In this document: positions 49,023 through 59,123 of the stretch, one piece after another
How the letters are laid out: each line of letters begins with the position of its first letter
Numbering within the stretch: position 1 is the stretch's first letter
DNA from: Adineta ricciae
Taxonomy: Eukaryota; Rotifera; Eurotatoria; Adinetida; Adinetidae
NCBI GenBank assembly: GCA_905250025.1
Contig: CAJNOJ010000024.1
Coordinates: 496,001 to 560,000, forward strand
Length of the DNA stretch: 64,000 nt
Direction: 5' to 3'
Notes under the pieces: model-generated
Database searches by the model: none
What the model saw: the letters and a program-made list of their open reading frames with translations, nothing else
What the model was told of the DNA's origin: nothing
Program-made: the position numbers and the translations under genes

Positions 49023-50867
49023 AAATCGGTGTGAAACTTGTGATTTAGGACTGTACACGTTCTTTCATATTTTTTAAACTGTGTATCGTCTTTAATAAAA
49101 AAATTCCCTCGACTGTAAAGAGGGTCATATGAAATAAAATAGTTTGTCTGTCTGTTTGTGTCAGGGTCAAAGGTCAAAAAAAATATTTTTTCCTACAATC
49201 CTTCAACACATTGAAAACTTCTAGTGTGCTAGTCGTAGAACGAGCCCGGATGAAGGGGGGGGGGGGGCGAGGGTGGGCCTTGGGTGAAACTATGGGTAGG
49301 TGTATGAACGTGGGTGGGGCTCTTGATTGAGTACAATGGTTGATGTATGAACATGGATGACCGTTCATTGGTTCTTTTTTGGGCTGGGTGACTGGACGTA
49401 GGTGGCTGAAATCGACGATCAGAGGATCTGTTCCCGTAGTTGACGACTTTATGTAGGTTAGGTGTTCAGTTCTTGTCGATTTGTTTATAATGGAATATGA
49501 GGGTGAGGGGGTTTGGAATGGCTAAGAGTGGTGTCAGAAGTCAGTTGAAATGGGTAGGTGTTCCAAGTTTTATGCAACTGCCAGTGACCTTAGGAGTAAT
49601 AAAAGAACGACGAATAAATAATCGTATGTATTACCGTAGCTAAATGCACTGAAGGCGAAAAATACAGATATCAAAAGATACATTCGCTAAAGTCAGACGT
49701 GTCACATGTGATCCTAATTCATTGAGTTAAACCTATTCAATATATGGAAATTTGACAAAGAGAAAGAAAGAAAACTGACACAAGTAAGTGATGAATGTCG
49801 CCGGTGTTCGTAGTAAATTTGTATTAATGGTAAAAGTATTCTTTTGTAGTTGAGTGTTTGTTCCAGTTGGACTCATAAATGGGAGTTAGATATGCTTTTT
49901 CGCGGAGTTGCCTATTTCTGGATGGAATGGCGATTGGTCTCGTGGTAGTGAAGTTGATGGGCAGAGGTATGTGGATGAGGATGAGGATGAAGATGCCTGG
50001 AAAGTGGGATTGACTTAGGGCTCACTAAGATTGCTGTTTGACGTTCTATATTTTTTACTCTTGTGTATTCTTCGTGGCGCATTTGATATGTTGTGTATGG
50101 TTGCGATGTTGTTCGATTGAAGTGGCTCAAGTGCTTATTGTATTGCGTCGTCGTTTCTTTCTTCTTATTGCATATTGCATTGGTAATATAAAATTGAGGT
50201 TTTTTATGCCTCTCCAAAAACAGTAGGAAAAATTCAGTATTTTGTTTTCGAAAGTTACTAAATACATCTGCGCAAGACATTGGAACTGTTTCTTCGTGTA
50301 TAAAAATTTGTTAGATCAATTTGTGCCACATTGCGGATACGAAAAAATACTAGTTCTCCACAGTCGAAGGTTAAGTGAGTCGGCACGGCGAGCGCTACTT
50401 GTTTTAATACAGAATAAAATATTTACTGCAAAAATAATACGTCTTTTTTAATTTTCTATAGAAGAATATTTTTCGATATTTTATTTTTCGACGTTTTGAC
50501 TTCCGATCTTTTTCGATCATACTAACTACAACCATTGTTTTAAATTATACTTCTTGTGGAATTAAAACCGGTTTGTTTCTACTCACCCTCAAATGTGGTT
50601 CTTTCAGAAAAAGAAATCACCCAATTTCTCGAATGAGTTTGCCTGAAGACTACCGACAAGAAAAAGTTGGAAAGAACAACAACCAAAGTTCGTTAATGGC
50701 TTCTTACCTGCTGCGCCTGTTTCGAGCATCTTAAAGCGATTTTTGTGTTGACGTTTTTTTTCTTCCTTACTTATTTTACTATGAAAAAGCTCGCTCAAGA
50801 TTCAAACAATAACATAATTACTTTTCGTCTCCGCAAAATTCAAGAAGAGAACGACGTCATTTGCTGT
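49023..50867. other. G-rich and low-complexity intergenic stretch
   Basis: It contains a run of 13 G (49255-49267) inside G-rich sequence to about 49330 and further G-rich words to 49560. No supported gene. Confidence 0.5.
49255..49330 (+). repeat. G-run and G-quadruplex-prone tract
   Basis: Thirteen consecutive G, then GGG groups at short spacing (CGAGGGTGGGCCTTGGG and onward), enough for intramolecular G-quadruplexes. Seen directly. Confidence 0.8.
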
Positions 50868-50876
50868 CTATATAAA
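50868..50876 (+). promoter_or_regulatory. TATA box of the ADP-ribosyltransferase gene
   Basis: CTATATAAA lies about 75 bp before the ATG at 50944, giving a 5' UTR of roughly 45 nt. Confidence 0.6.
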
Positions 50877-50943
50877 AAGAGAAGCGAATTTCTTCATTTT
50901 CACAACAAAACAAAATACTGTGAATTTCACTTTATTCAACAGA

Positions 50944-52857
50944 ATGGACGCACAAAAAACAAAATCAAGTTCCACGACAAGGAAGCATGGTAATCAACCA
51001 CGACAACGCATGGTTCAAAACTACCTCTTAGTTTGGGTGGATGCCAACATCGATGAAAAGGACCAAGACTGTCAGAACACTTTGACACACCTACGAAGTG
51101 TTGTCAATGATGTCAATATATACACTCAGCCAGATGCTTGCGTTCAATTCCTCAAAAGCATTGGTGACGAAAAAGCGTTCGTCATCACATCGGGATCCTT
51201 AGGGCAACACTTAGTTCCCGAGATTCGCGATATACCACAAGTGAATGCCATCTACATCTTCTGTAGCGACAAATCCAGACATGAAAACTGGACAAAGAAC
51301 TGGTCAAAAGTCAAAGGTATTCACACAAATATCAAAGAAATCTGTGAAGCACTGACCACGGGTGTTAAACAATATAATCAAGATTCCATCGCCATGAGTT
51401 TTGTCACCGCAAGAGGAGAGAGTTCCAATGCCAATCTCAATCAACTGGAACCCAGTTTTATGTACACACAAATATTTAAGAAGATTCTCCTCGACATGGA
51501 GCATGACAAGCAAGCAATCAAAGACCTGGCCAATTACTGTCGGCAGCGTTTTGAAGACAACATCGAAGAGCACAAGGTTATCGATGAGTTTGAAGGTAAC
51601 TATCGTCCGGACAAGGCCATTTGGTGGTATACACGTGAGTGTTTTACCTACCAAATGCTCAATCAAGCACTTCGCACTTTGGATGGCGAAGTCATTATTA
51701 ACATGGGATTTTTCCTCCATGATCTACACAAACAAATACAACAACTACACCAAGAGCAGGTTAGTAGTTCCGGGCGAAAACCTTTCGTAGTCTACCGTGG
51801 ACAGGGACTATATAAGAAAGATTTTGACCAGTTATCAAAAACTGTAGGTGGTCTCTTATCTTTTAACAACTTTTTATCCACCAGTATCAAACAAGAGAAA
51901 TCTCTTGTGTTCACCTACAGCGCTCTCAGTGATCCCAACAAGGTGGGTGTTCTGTTCGTGATCACAATCGATCCCAATATTCCTAGTACTCCATTCGCAT
52001 CAATTGGGGATCTTAGTTATTTCGAAGACGAAGCAGAGATCCTGTTTTCAATGCACAGCGTGTTTCGAGTTGGTACAATTCGACAAATGGGTGAAAAGAA
52101 TAAACTTTACCATGAGGTGCAACTTCAGTTGACTGCTGATGACGATCCACAACTACGTGTGTTAACGGACCGTATTGAAAGTGAAGTTCGAGGTAGTACA
52201 GGATGGCAACGTTTGGGTACATTATTGCTTAAACTCGGACAGCTGGATAAAGCCGAAGAACTGTACACTGTGCTGCTGGAACAAACGTCTGATAAGAGTG
52301 GCAGAGCACTCTATTATCATCAACTTGGCTACTTAAAAGATGATCAGGGTGATTTTAAAACGGCTATAGACTACTATGAAAAAGCACTTGAAATCTGGGA
52401 AAAAACTCTTCCTTCGAATCACCCTTCGCTGGCTACTTCGTACAGTTGCATCGGTATCGTGTACATGAACATGGGAGAGTATTCGAAAGCACTTTCATTC
52501 TATGAAAAATCACTTGAAATTAGAGGAAAAACTGTTCCTTCGAATCACCCTTCGCTGGCTACTTCGTACAACAACATCGGTTTGGTGTACATGAACATGG
52601 GAGAGTATTCGAAAGCACTTTCATTCTATGAAAAATCACTTGAAATTAGAGGAAAAACTCTTCCTTCGAATCATCCTTCGCTGGCTACTTCGTACAACAA
52701 CATCGGTGCGGTGTACTACAACGCTAAGGACTATTCGAAAGCACTTACTTATTTCGAACGCGCTTTGGACATTTGGCAACGTGCATTACCGGCGAACCAC
52801 CCTCATATAAAATCTGCAAAAGAAAGTATCGAAATTTGTAAAAGAGCAATGAAATAA
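50944..52857 (+). CDS. NAD+-arginine ADP-ribosyltransferase with TPR tail
   Basis: Single exon, 637 residues, intact. Three parts are visible. Residues about 25-150 form an alpha/beta domain of unknown kind (YLLVWVDANIDEKDQ, KAFVITSGSLGQHLVPEI, VNAIYIFCSD). Residues about 200-395 form an R-S-E-type arginine ADP-ribosyltransferase domain: VYRGQGL with the Arg, NNFLSTS, and the E-x-E site DEAEIL. Residues about 415-637 are kinesin-light-chain-like TPRs. Three successive 42-residue units are almost identical even at DNA level (52440-52720, units of 126 bp). Such ART-TPR fusions are abundant in bdelloids. The enzyme would transfer ADP-ribose to arginine of a protein, with the TPRs choosing the partner. 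The in-frame GTG 24 bp upstream is not a likely start. AATAAA follows at 52882. The lack of introns contrasts with the core genes. Confidence 0.9.
   Translation: MDAQKTKSSSTTRKHGNQPRQRMVQNYLLVWVDANIDEKDQDCQNTLTHLRSVVNDVNIYTQPDACVQFLKSIGDEKAFVITSGSLGQHLVPEIRDIPQVNAIYIFCSDKSRHENWTKNWSKVKGIHTNIKEICEALTTGVKQYNQDSIAMSFVTARGESSNANLNQLEPSFMYTQIFKKILLDMEHDKQAIKDLANYCRQRFEDNIEEHKVIDEFEGNYRPDKAIWWYTRECFTYQMLNQALRTLDGEVIINMGFFLHDLHKQIQQLHQEQVSSSGRKPFVVYRGQGLYKKDFDQLSKTVGGLLSFNNFLSTSIKQEKSLVFTYSALSDPNKVGVLFVITIDPNIPSTPFASIGDLSYFEDEAEILFSMHSVFRVGTIRQMGEKNKLYHEVQLQLTADDDPQLRVLTDRIESEVRGSTGWQRLGTLLLKLGQLDKAEELYTVLLEQTSDKSGRALYYHQLGYLKDDQGDFKTAIDYYEKALEIWEKTLPSNHPSLATSYSCIGIVYMNMGEYSKALSFYEKSLEIRGKTVPSNHPSLATSYNNIGLVYMNMGEYSKALSFYEKSLEIRGKTLPSNHPSLATSYNNIGAVYYNAKDYSKALTYFERALDIWQRALPANHPHIKSAKESIEICKRAMK
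52440..52722 (+). repeat. 126-bp tandem repeats encoding TPR units
   Basis: Consecutive 126-bp units with only a few differences (for example the ACTGTT/ACTCTT change after GGAAAA), encoding YSKALSFYEKSLEIRGK and NHPSLATSYNNIG. The near identity suggests recent unit duplication or gene conversion. Confidence 0.85.
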
Positions 52858-53386
52858 AAGATTACTGTACCTTTTTTACTTGAAATAAAAAGAAATGATT
52901 TACCCGCGCGCGCGTACAGAGTAGAACTCTGTATAGAGACAGTAATGATGAAACATGGCGGGGACACACCCATCCAAGAAAGGCAATACACATACATACG
53001 AAGATACGTATGTGTATCGAAGGCCTTCATGGGCATAATTGTGTTTGACACATTGCTCGGTATCAAAAGTGAGGACTTACGTATGATTTGACAGGATTGC
53101 TTGTTTGCGTTGTTGAACGAGGCCTCGATTGCTATTGATACGAATGAAAGTGAAGGAAATCGATGTATATTTATATGGACGACTATCCATTGTCTAGAAT
53201 AGACTGAACACGAACAGAGAATAGATACAAAAGAGAGAAAATGAACGTCGAATCGTGAAAGGACGGATAAAGAAAGATATTAGTCATTGTTCTCTTTTCT
53301 GAAAGAACACATTATATAATGACGTCACTACATATACATATGTACTTTCGTTCTGATCATACATATATATGACGCCATACAATCAT
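52858..53386. other. Intergenic; short hairpins and CG run
   Basis: It holds a (CG)5 run near 52903, a small hairpin (CAGAGTAGAACTCTG) and a palindromic stretch around ATACGAAGATACGTATGTGTAT. No gene. Confidence 0.5.
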
Positions 53387-53574
53387 TAGTGGTGTAACCA
53401 GGATTTGACAGGTGGTCGGGTGGCGCCCTAACGATTTTTGAAAAAGATTATTTTTAGTGAAGTGTGGTACTCTTTCTCGTAGACCACATATAGAAGGTGT
53501 ACTTATTGTTAAAATATTTTGTCAAATAGTAGCTTGCTTTTTTATTAGAAAATACAAAAATCACGGTTTCACTT

Positions 53575-54140
53575 TAATAAAATTCTGCGTTTTTTATGTG
53601 CATCAGCCAAGTCATCAATAAGTTTTTCGAAATCGATATCAGAGTCGCGTTCAACCGCTAAAACACACAAATCATTCAACCGAGTATCTGACATAGTATT
53701 ACGTGTGGTTGTTTTATCAGTTTCATTTTACTAAATGTTCGTTCACATGTCGTAGATGACACAGGTATAGCCATTACAGCAACAACAAGATGCATCACTG
53801 TTGAAAACGCCGGTTTCAAAGGTAATAATTCCATATACAAATCGACAATTGCCTTTAAGTTTTATGCTTTTAACATCGACTTCAAAACTTGTAGTTCATT
53901 GTATAATAAGCATAAATTAACTTTCATCTGTATTGCAAACGGTTTCAGTTTGACACAGCCCAAAAAACTATCACTTTCGGGACAAACAGCTGATATTCCA
54001 CTCAAAATGTCCATATTTTCGAAAGAAAACCGATCATTTAGTTCGATTAATATCGAATCAATTAAAGGATTAAAAAGATTTGTTCGATATTGCTCTTCAT
54101 CGTTTATTTGTATACGTTGGCCAACAGTACTGTTAATAAC
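53575..54140 (-). pseudogene. hAT transposase remnant (C-terminal half)
   Basis: The minus strand reads YRTNLFNPLIDSILIELNDRF, ILSGISAVCPESDSFLG, then after a frameshift LYMELLPLKPAFSTVMHLV, IPVSSTTCERTFSKMK, and TTRNTMSDTRLNDLCVL. The last part is the hAT dimerisation region with its SS...ER.FS signature. The catalytic N-terminal half and zinc finger are missing, so the element cannot move itself. Confidence 0.75.
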
Positions 54141-54449
54141 AGTATTTTCAAATGAGAGTCTGTTGTTTCTGAAAATTCATCAACATGAGAAACAGTAGTA
54201 TCAAGTTTTTTCTTCTTAAATGACGAGCGAAAAAAGGAATGAAGAGTATTTCGTTTTCGTTCTTTATCATTAGGTTGCATATTAACAGTAAGCATATTGA
54301 TCGTAACCAGAATCACAATGTCATTTATGAAATCTGTCGTAAACTGAAGTCAGGAATACAAGTGAAATGCTTATTATTGGTTTATTCAATAAACCGATGA
54401 TTATTGTAATGACAGAGGACATTCTGCTTTGAAAAATAGTGATGATCAT

Positions 54450-54829
54450 CGGTGTGAAGCTAGCACCATTTAGCTAGCACCAGATAACGAAAAATCATTA
54501 AACTCTTGTGTTCAAATGAATTCCCATCCGTAGAAATAGGGTCTTTCGACGCAGAAGTTAATTCTACATCGAATGGTGTCGTTTTTATCGACGGGAAAAC
54601 GACTGAGTAGATTCTATTTAGATTTTTTCCTTCCAGACACAAACGTATAAAAAAAATCTGTATAAAATTTTCTCAGTCGTTTTCCCGTCGATAAAAACGA
54701 CACCATTCGATGTAGAATTAAATTCTGCGTCGAAAGACCCTATTTCTACGGATGGGAATTCATTTGAACACAAGATTTTAATGATTTTTCGTTATCTGGT
54801 GCTAGCTAAATGGTGCTAGCTTCACACCG
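54450..54829. repeat. Long hairpin, 158-bp arms, inside the hAT element
   Basis: Left arm 54450-54607 and right arm 54672-54829 are reverse complements with about two mismatches; the 64-bp spacer (54608-54671) is AT-rich. The arms start CGGTGTGAAGCTAGCACC and end AAAACGACTGAG at the loop. A short open frame in the left arm is a by-product. Confidence 0.92.
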
Positions 54830-54941
54830 ATTTGATGATCCATGATCATATATAAATTTTAAAAAATCAGTTTTCAAAAAGTTACCGGTGGTTGGGCGCC
54901 GCCCAACCTGGCCCACCCTTGGTTACGCCACTAACAATCAT

Positions 54942-55317
54942 ACGTTCATCAATGAGATCAGATGTTATCACATGATGTCGTCTGTTTTATCCATGATATA
55001 TGTGTCATGTTCTTTTCCCCTTTGAATCTTATATATAAACCTGATCTTTTCATAATAAAAGTTCGATCTAATGTGAACAAACAAATCTTGATAAAGTCGT
55101 TATTCTACCACTGAACACTAAGTGGATATTGCCTTCTATCATAACGCGTTATAGCCGCGTTCAAAGTTCGTTTGCTTAAATCTAGTCGTATCGACCAGAG
55201 TCAAAAATGACCTAGTTTAAAAACAATATCGAAATACACTAGAAATATTTCATTTAAATGCTCGGCTAAAAAGCTTAAAGTTTGTCTGTCGGTCATTCCG
55301 TCTGTCCTATCCAACCA
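54942..55317. other. Intergenic, no gene seen
   Basis: AT-rich flank of the hAT element; nothing recognisable. Confidence 0.5.
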
Positions 55318-55860
55318 CACTGAGAAGAAAAGGTAGTCCACCAAGCCATTCCGGTTTAGTGATGGCCCACCAAACTATTTTAAGTTTCACACCACCAAAA
55401 TGGTTCCGTAGCGTAAATAAAGAACTTTTTAAAGGTTTTGAGGACCAAAAAGGTTTCGTGCTGTTATTGCCAAACCATTGAAAGGTCCAGCAGCGCGTAT
55501 ACTGAGCTTTTTTTGGTTTCGTATGTCTGGCACAAAACCTGCCATAGTTCCATAGAGCACCTAAAGGTTTCGAAACAGACTTACGAAACCATGTAGGGTT
55601 TCGTATTAGAGATACCGAGCCTTTACGTACATCACTAGGGACTGAAGTTTCGCATTTCGGATGCCGAACCTTCCTGAGTTCCGTACCACACTTTCCGAAC
55701 CATTTCTCCCTTTACGAAGCAATCAGAGGTTCCGTACCGGACCTCCAGAACCATTTATTCCTAAACGAAGGCTTAAGGGGTTTCGCCCGATACCTCCCGA
55801 ACCATCGCGATTGACTAGTCACCACAGCCGGCCAAGTCGATATAGTCTATGAGTCCGATT
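55318..55860. repeat. Degenerate GGTTTCGTA/TACGAAACC repeat field, first copy
   Basis: It begins CACTGAGAAGAAAAGGT, like the ends of the large foldback at 59124-60077, and then contains many imperfect GGTTTCGTA, TACGAAACC and GAACCTT words in both orientations. It has no real coding content (an open frame at 55661-55852 is made of the repeat). Confidence 0.55.
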
Positions 55861-56258
55861 CCTTCCAAATCATCGAGAATGAGTAGTCAGTTTTTTGTTT
55901 TAGGCTGATATATGGTCGTGTTATGGCGTGTACTGTCCGGCTAATCATTCAAATGACTTGGCTACATGGAGGTCAATTGGATAGATAAGTATATACTTAT
56001 TTCTTCCCCATATATTATTCTTCGCTGTTTAGGTTATATGTTGGGCGGAATGCGCGAATGAAATGTAACTACCTCTTGTCAGCGAATACCTGTGTTTGTG
56101 CTTTAGAATTATTTCAGGTTGCCAGTGGTCTGTTAGTGATGGAGAAGTGCGATCAAGCGGACGAGAGAAAGGTAGGAGTTTTCATTTTACATAGATGTTT
56201 GAGTGAGTCTATGTTCAGCTGTGAGTAGTATAGGCAATTCTGTGAGCGGTCTAGGTAA
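55861..56258. other. Spacer, no gene seen
   Basis: Unique-looking AT-rich sequence between repeat blocks. Confidence 0.45.
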
Positions 56259-56426
56259 GGCGTTCTTGTGAGTGAGTAATCCTTTTCCATGAGAGTCTTT
56301 ATCTGTCTGATCCTGCCCAGTACGATAAGACGTCAGCACAGTAGAGTATTTCGCCAGTTCTTCCTGTGAAAGTCATATTTACACCATCAGACATCTGATC
56401 CTCGACAACCTAGAAGCTTTATACAT
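56259..56426 (+). repeat. Third copy of the large foldback arm (partial)
   Basis: About 165 bp closely match the inner part of the foldback arm (59355-59526), including GTCATATTTACACCATCAGA and the end CCTAGAAGCTTTATACAT. It stops at an undetermined base at about 56427, just where the other copies approach the hairpin loop. Confidence 0.8.
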
Positions 56427-56427
56427 N

Positions 56428-57625
56428 AAACAATTTTAGTGGTATGAGTGAAATTAGGTTGGTTGAGGGTGGGTGCAGTCGCCGTGTATCTAAAGCTTAT
56501 AAGAACACTCACATTTCCTAGACATCCTCATCCACTAATGCGTTCGCTGTCAGCAACGTTTTCATGGTAAAGATCGTTCTTCGACGCCTCAAACACATTC
56601 AGTCTCACTCAGGATAATATCCCACAAGACTGCATATGTCTCGAGAATGGCCTAATAGCGTTTTGAAATGATAATAACAATGATCTTTCCCATTCCGAGC
56701 GTATAATTAGATTGGAAAAAAGAAAATAAGCGAAAATTGCTGTTAAAAACCGAAAAGTACATGTACGAAACTAATGGTCGAAAAATGACTAGGAAATTTT
56801 GAGAAAGAAAGCGAGTTGAAGAAAGATAACATGTAAATTATATCTATGGTATCCAAGAAATTGAATGGCGAAAGAAAAAAGTGTCTATCTTCATTAGAAG
56901 ATGAGTTGATGCATTTTCAATGAGCTTCACTCGAACGGTTGGTGTGTAAAAAGAAATAAATTTTTTTAAGGAGAAAGGTATGCATTGAGCGATGAAAACC
57001 TAGTGTCCCAGTATCAGTTTTTGATGCTGAATCCACAGAAAAAAACTTTCAAAGCTATAATAAATTTTTTCGAAGCGCCATCGTCAAAATCCCAGTAGAA
57101 AACCTGTTTTTTTAACCCTAGGTTCTCGCAGTATTTTTCGATTTCCGGTAGAAAGATCATTTCTTATCTACATAAACCATACATATTCGGATTCAGCGCA
57201 TCAAACCACATCGAAATCCATTAAAAAATTGGCAAAAAAGTTTTGCTCGAATTTTGCTTTGCGCCAACCTTACACCTGATATATCTCTTTTGAAAGAACT
57301 TCTCCGTATAAAAATATTTCTGAAAGTTTTTAATTGAGGACAAATCTTAACTTTACGAGGCGAAGATCGCCAATGACAACTATTGAAATCATCCATCACA
57401 TTAACAAATTAGTGTTGAATATAAATAGTGCGTTTCTCTTTCAAGTGTAAAGTCGTAATTGCTTCCAATTATGTCACATAATAAACGTTCTTTTCGACAT
57501 TAGCTCTCGAAAATTCTTAAAAGATGCATCCAAACAAGTATATAATTCAACATATTTAGAAAGTCGACTATGAACACACAAAGATTTTTCTCTTAACTAT
57601 CGAACGAACTAGATGCTCTGTTAAA
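56428..57625. other. Intergenic, no gene seen
   Basis: About 1.2 kb, partly G-rich at 56455-56480 (GGTTGAGGGTGGGTG), otherwise AT-rich. No supported gene. Confidence 0.45.
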
Positions 57626-58849
57626 ATGAGTAACATATCTACAACCACTATTACTTCTATCATTGTCAATCTAAACATTGCTTGAGATGGCATTCAACGT
57701 TATGGACAACCAATCTCATTCGCAGTTGGAGTTCTCGGTTGTTTTCTCAATATTCTCATTTTTCTCCGACCATCGATGAGACAAAATTCCTGTGCTATTT
57801 ACTTTCATGCTAGTTCATGGGCAAATCTGCTTTGTCTGTGTTGGGGTGTATTAGCTAGTATGCTTGCATTATTTACCGGTAACAATCCAGCTTCATACAG
57901 CATTGTCTACTGCAGAATACGTTTCTATATGATCAATTTCCCACAATATGCAAGCCGCGCATTTGTTACGTTAGCGTGTCTAGACCGTTTTCTTTTGTGC
58001 TCAACATCACTTCGTCAACGGCAATTTTGTCGAGCGACTCTGGCAAAAAAAAATGATCGCTTTAGCAGCTGTCATTTGTGCATGTTTACCAATCTATATA
58101 TTGATAAACTATGGACCAGTAAATAATTTACGTCCGTGTATGGTCACGACAGATATTGGCTATATCGTTGGAGCTGTAACTACATATATGTTTTTATTTA
58201 CAATTCCTACTCTCTCAATGGGTATACTAAGCTGGCTAACTGTGAGACGCTTACGACAAAATGCCAGAAAAGTTGGACGTGACAAAGTGAGTGTTTTAAC
58301 TGTCTAGATGAATTATTTTGCAAAGGAGACTATCAATAGACATAAAAGTGATATGAAATCATTAGTTATAGTATGATTAACGAAATATTTCATAGGCCAG
58401 TAGATGATAGATAACAGTGAATTTTTCTCGCCTGTGTAGATATGTGTTACTGGGAAAGATGCTCAACTAATCGGCATGCTTACCGCACAAGTGGTACTCT
58501 ATTTCATCACAAATATGCCTTTTATAAGTCTAGTACTCTATGGAGCATTCACAGTAAATGTTTCACAGTCGGTATATGAAATTGCGGTGGTGAATTTTGC
58601 AAATGCACTCTTTACAAATTTATTTTCCTATTGCTACAATGCCGTAAGACTGTTCATATATTTATTATGTTATTTTCCATTCTAAAATGAATTTTAGTGG
58701 CCGTTTTTGTTTATACGCTCACTGCACCAAGTTTTCGCCGCGAGCTACTTGCAATATTCACATCATCACGCATGCTACGCCAAACGCTGCCAAACACAAA
58801 ACAGTCAAATAGAGATCATGCTCTACGTATTGCACCAATGGCCAACTGA
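57626..58849 (+). pseudogene. Rhodopsin-like GPCR (peptide-receptor type), broken
   Basis: Transmembrane segments are recognisable in order: TM1 (FAVGVLGCFLNILIFLRPS), TM2 (HASSWANLLCLCWGVLASML), TM3 with CLDRF in place of DRY, TM4 (LAAVICACLPIYILINY), TM5 (TYMFLFTIPTLSMGILSWL), TM6 (MLTAQVVLYFITNMPFISLVLY) and TM7 ending FSYCYNA, then a C-tail (VYTLTAPSFRREL). The layout matches a bdelloid family related to FMRFamide-type receptors. Lesions: TGA at codon 20 (57683-57685), a frameshift at an A9 run (58045-58053), and an out-of-frame last splice junction near 58697. An intron separates TM5 and TM6 (about 58287-58440). Three independent defects argue for a pseudogene, though the homopolymer one could be a sequencing error. 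Confidence 0.8.
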
Positions 58850-59123
58850 AACGAACGGCAATTGACATATAAGAAAAGCGAAATGTAGCGTATCGAGTAC
58901 ATGCTGAGATTAATGTAGAATTGTATTCATAATTTTCTTATGTTCACGTTTTCTATATAAATTCTGCTTATATAAACATTTACCTCAGCACTGTAAAGAG
59001 TGCATATTCCATTTCCCATGTCATTCAAAAAGAGTGACATGCATTTAAACTGTACTGCTCGAAAATCAAGTCTTTAGTCAAATATATGAAAAAAAGATTC
59101 CTCTAGGTCCCTATTTGCGAGTA
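58850..59123. other. Spacer, no gene seen
   Basis: Short AT-rich spacer between the broken receptor and the large foldback. Confidence 0.5.

Larger units (their letters stand above)
53387..54933 (-). mobile_element. hAT-type DNA transposon, decayed
   Basis: 1547 bp bounded by the 8-bp direct repeat ACAATCAT (53379-53386 and 54934-54941), the target-site duplication length of hAT elements. The ends are inverted: the left starts TAGTGGTGTAACCA and the right ends TGGTTACGCCACTA, followed inward by GGCGCC-containing sequence on both sides. TAGTG fits the hAT terminal YARNG rule. The interior encodes hAT transposase pieces on the minus strand and carries a separate long inverted repeat. The host sequence on both sides is otherwise continuous. 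Confidence 0.85.

Noticed and set aside
51304..51790. Frames overlapping the ADP-ribosyltransferase gene
   Set aside because: Shadows of the intact 637-codon gene.
52403..52798. Idea that the nearly identical repeats form a CRISPR array or satellite
   Set aside because: The 126-bp units are in frame within a TPR protein and contain no spacers.
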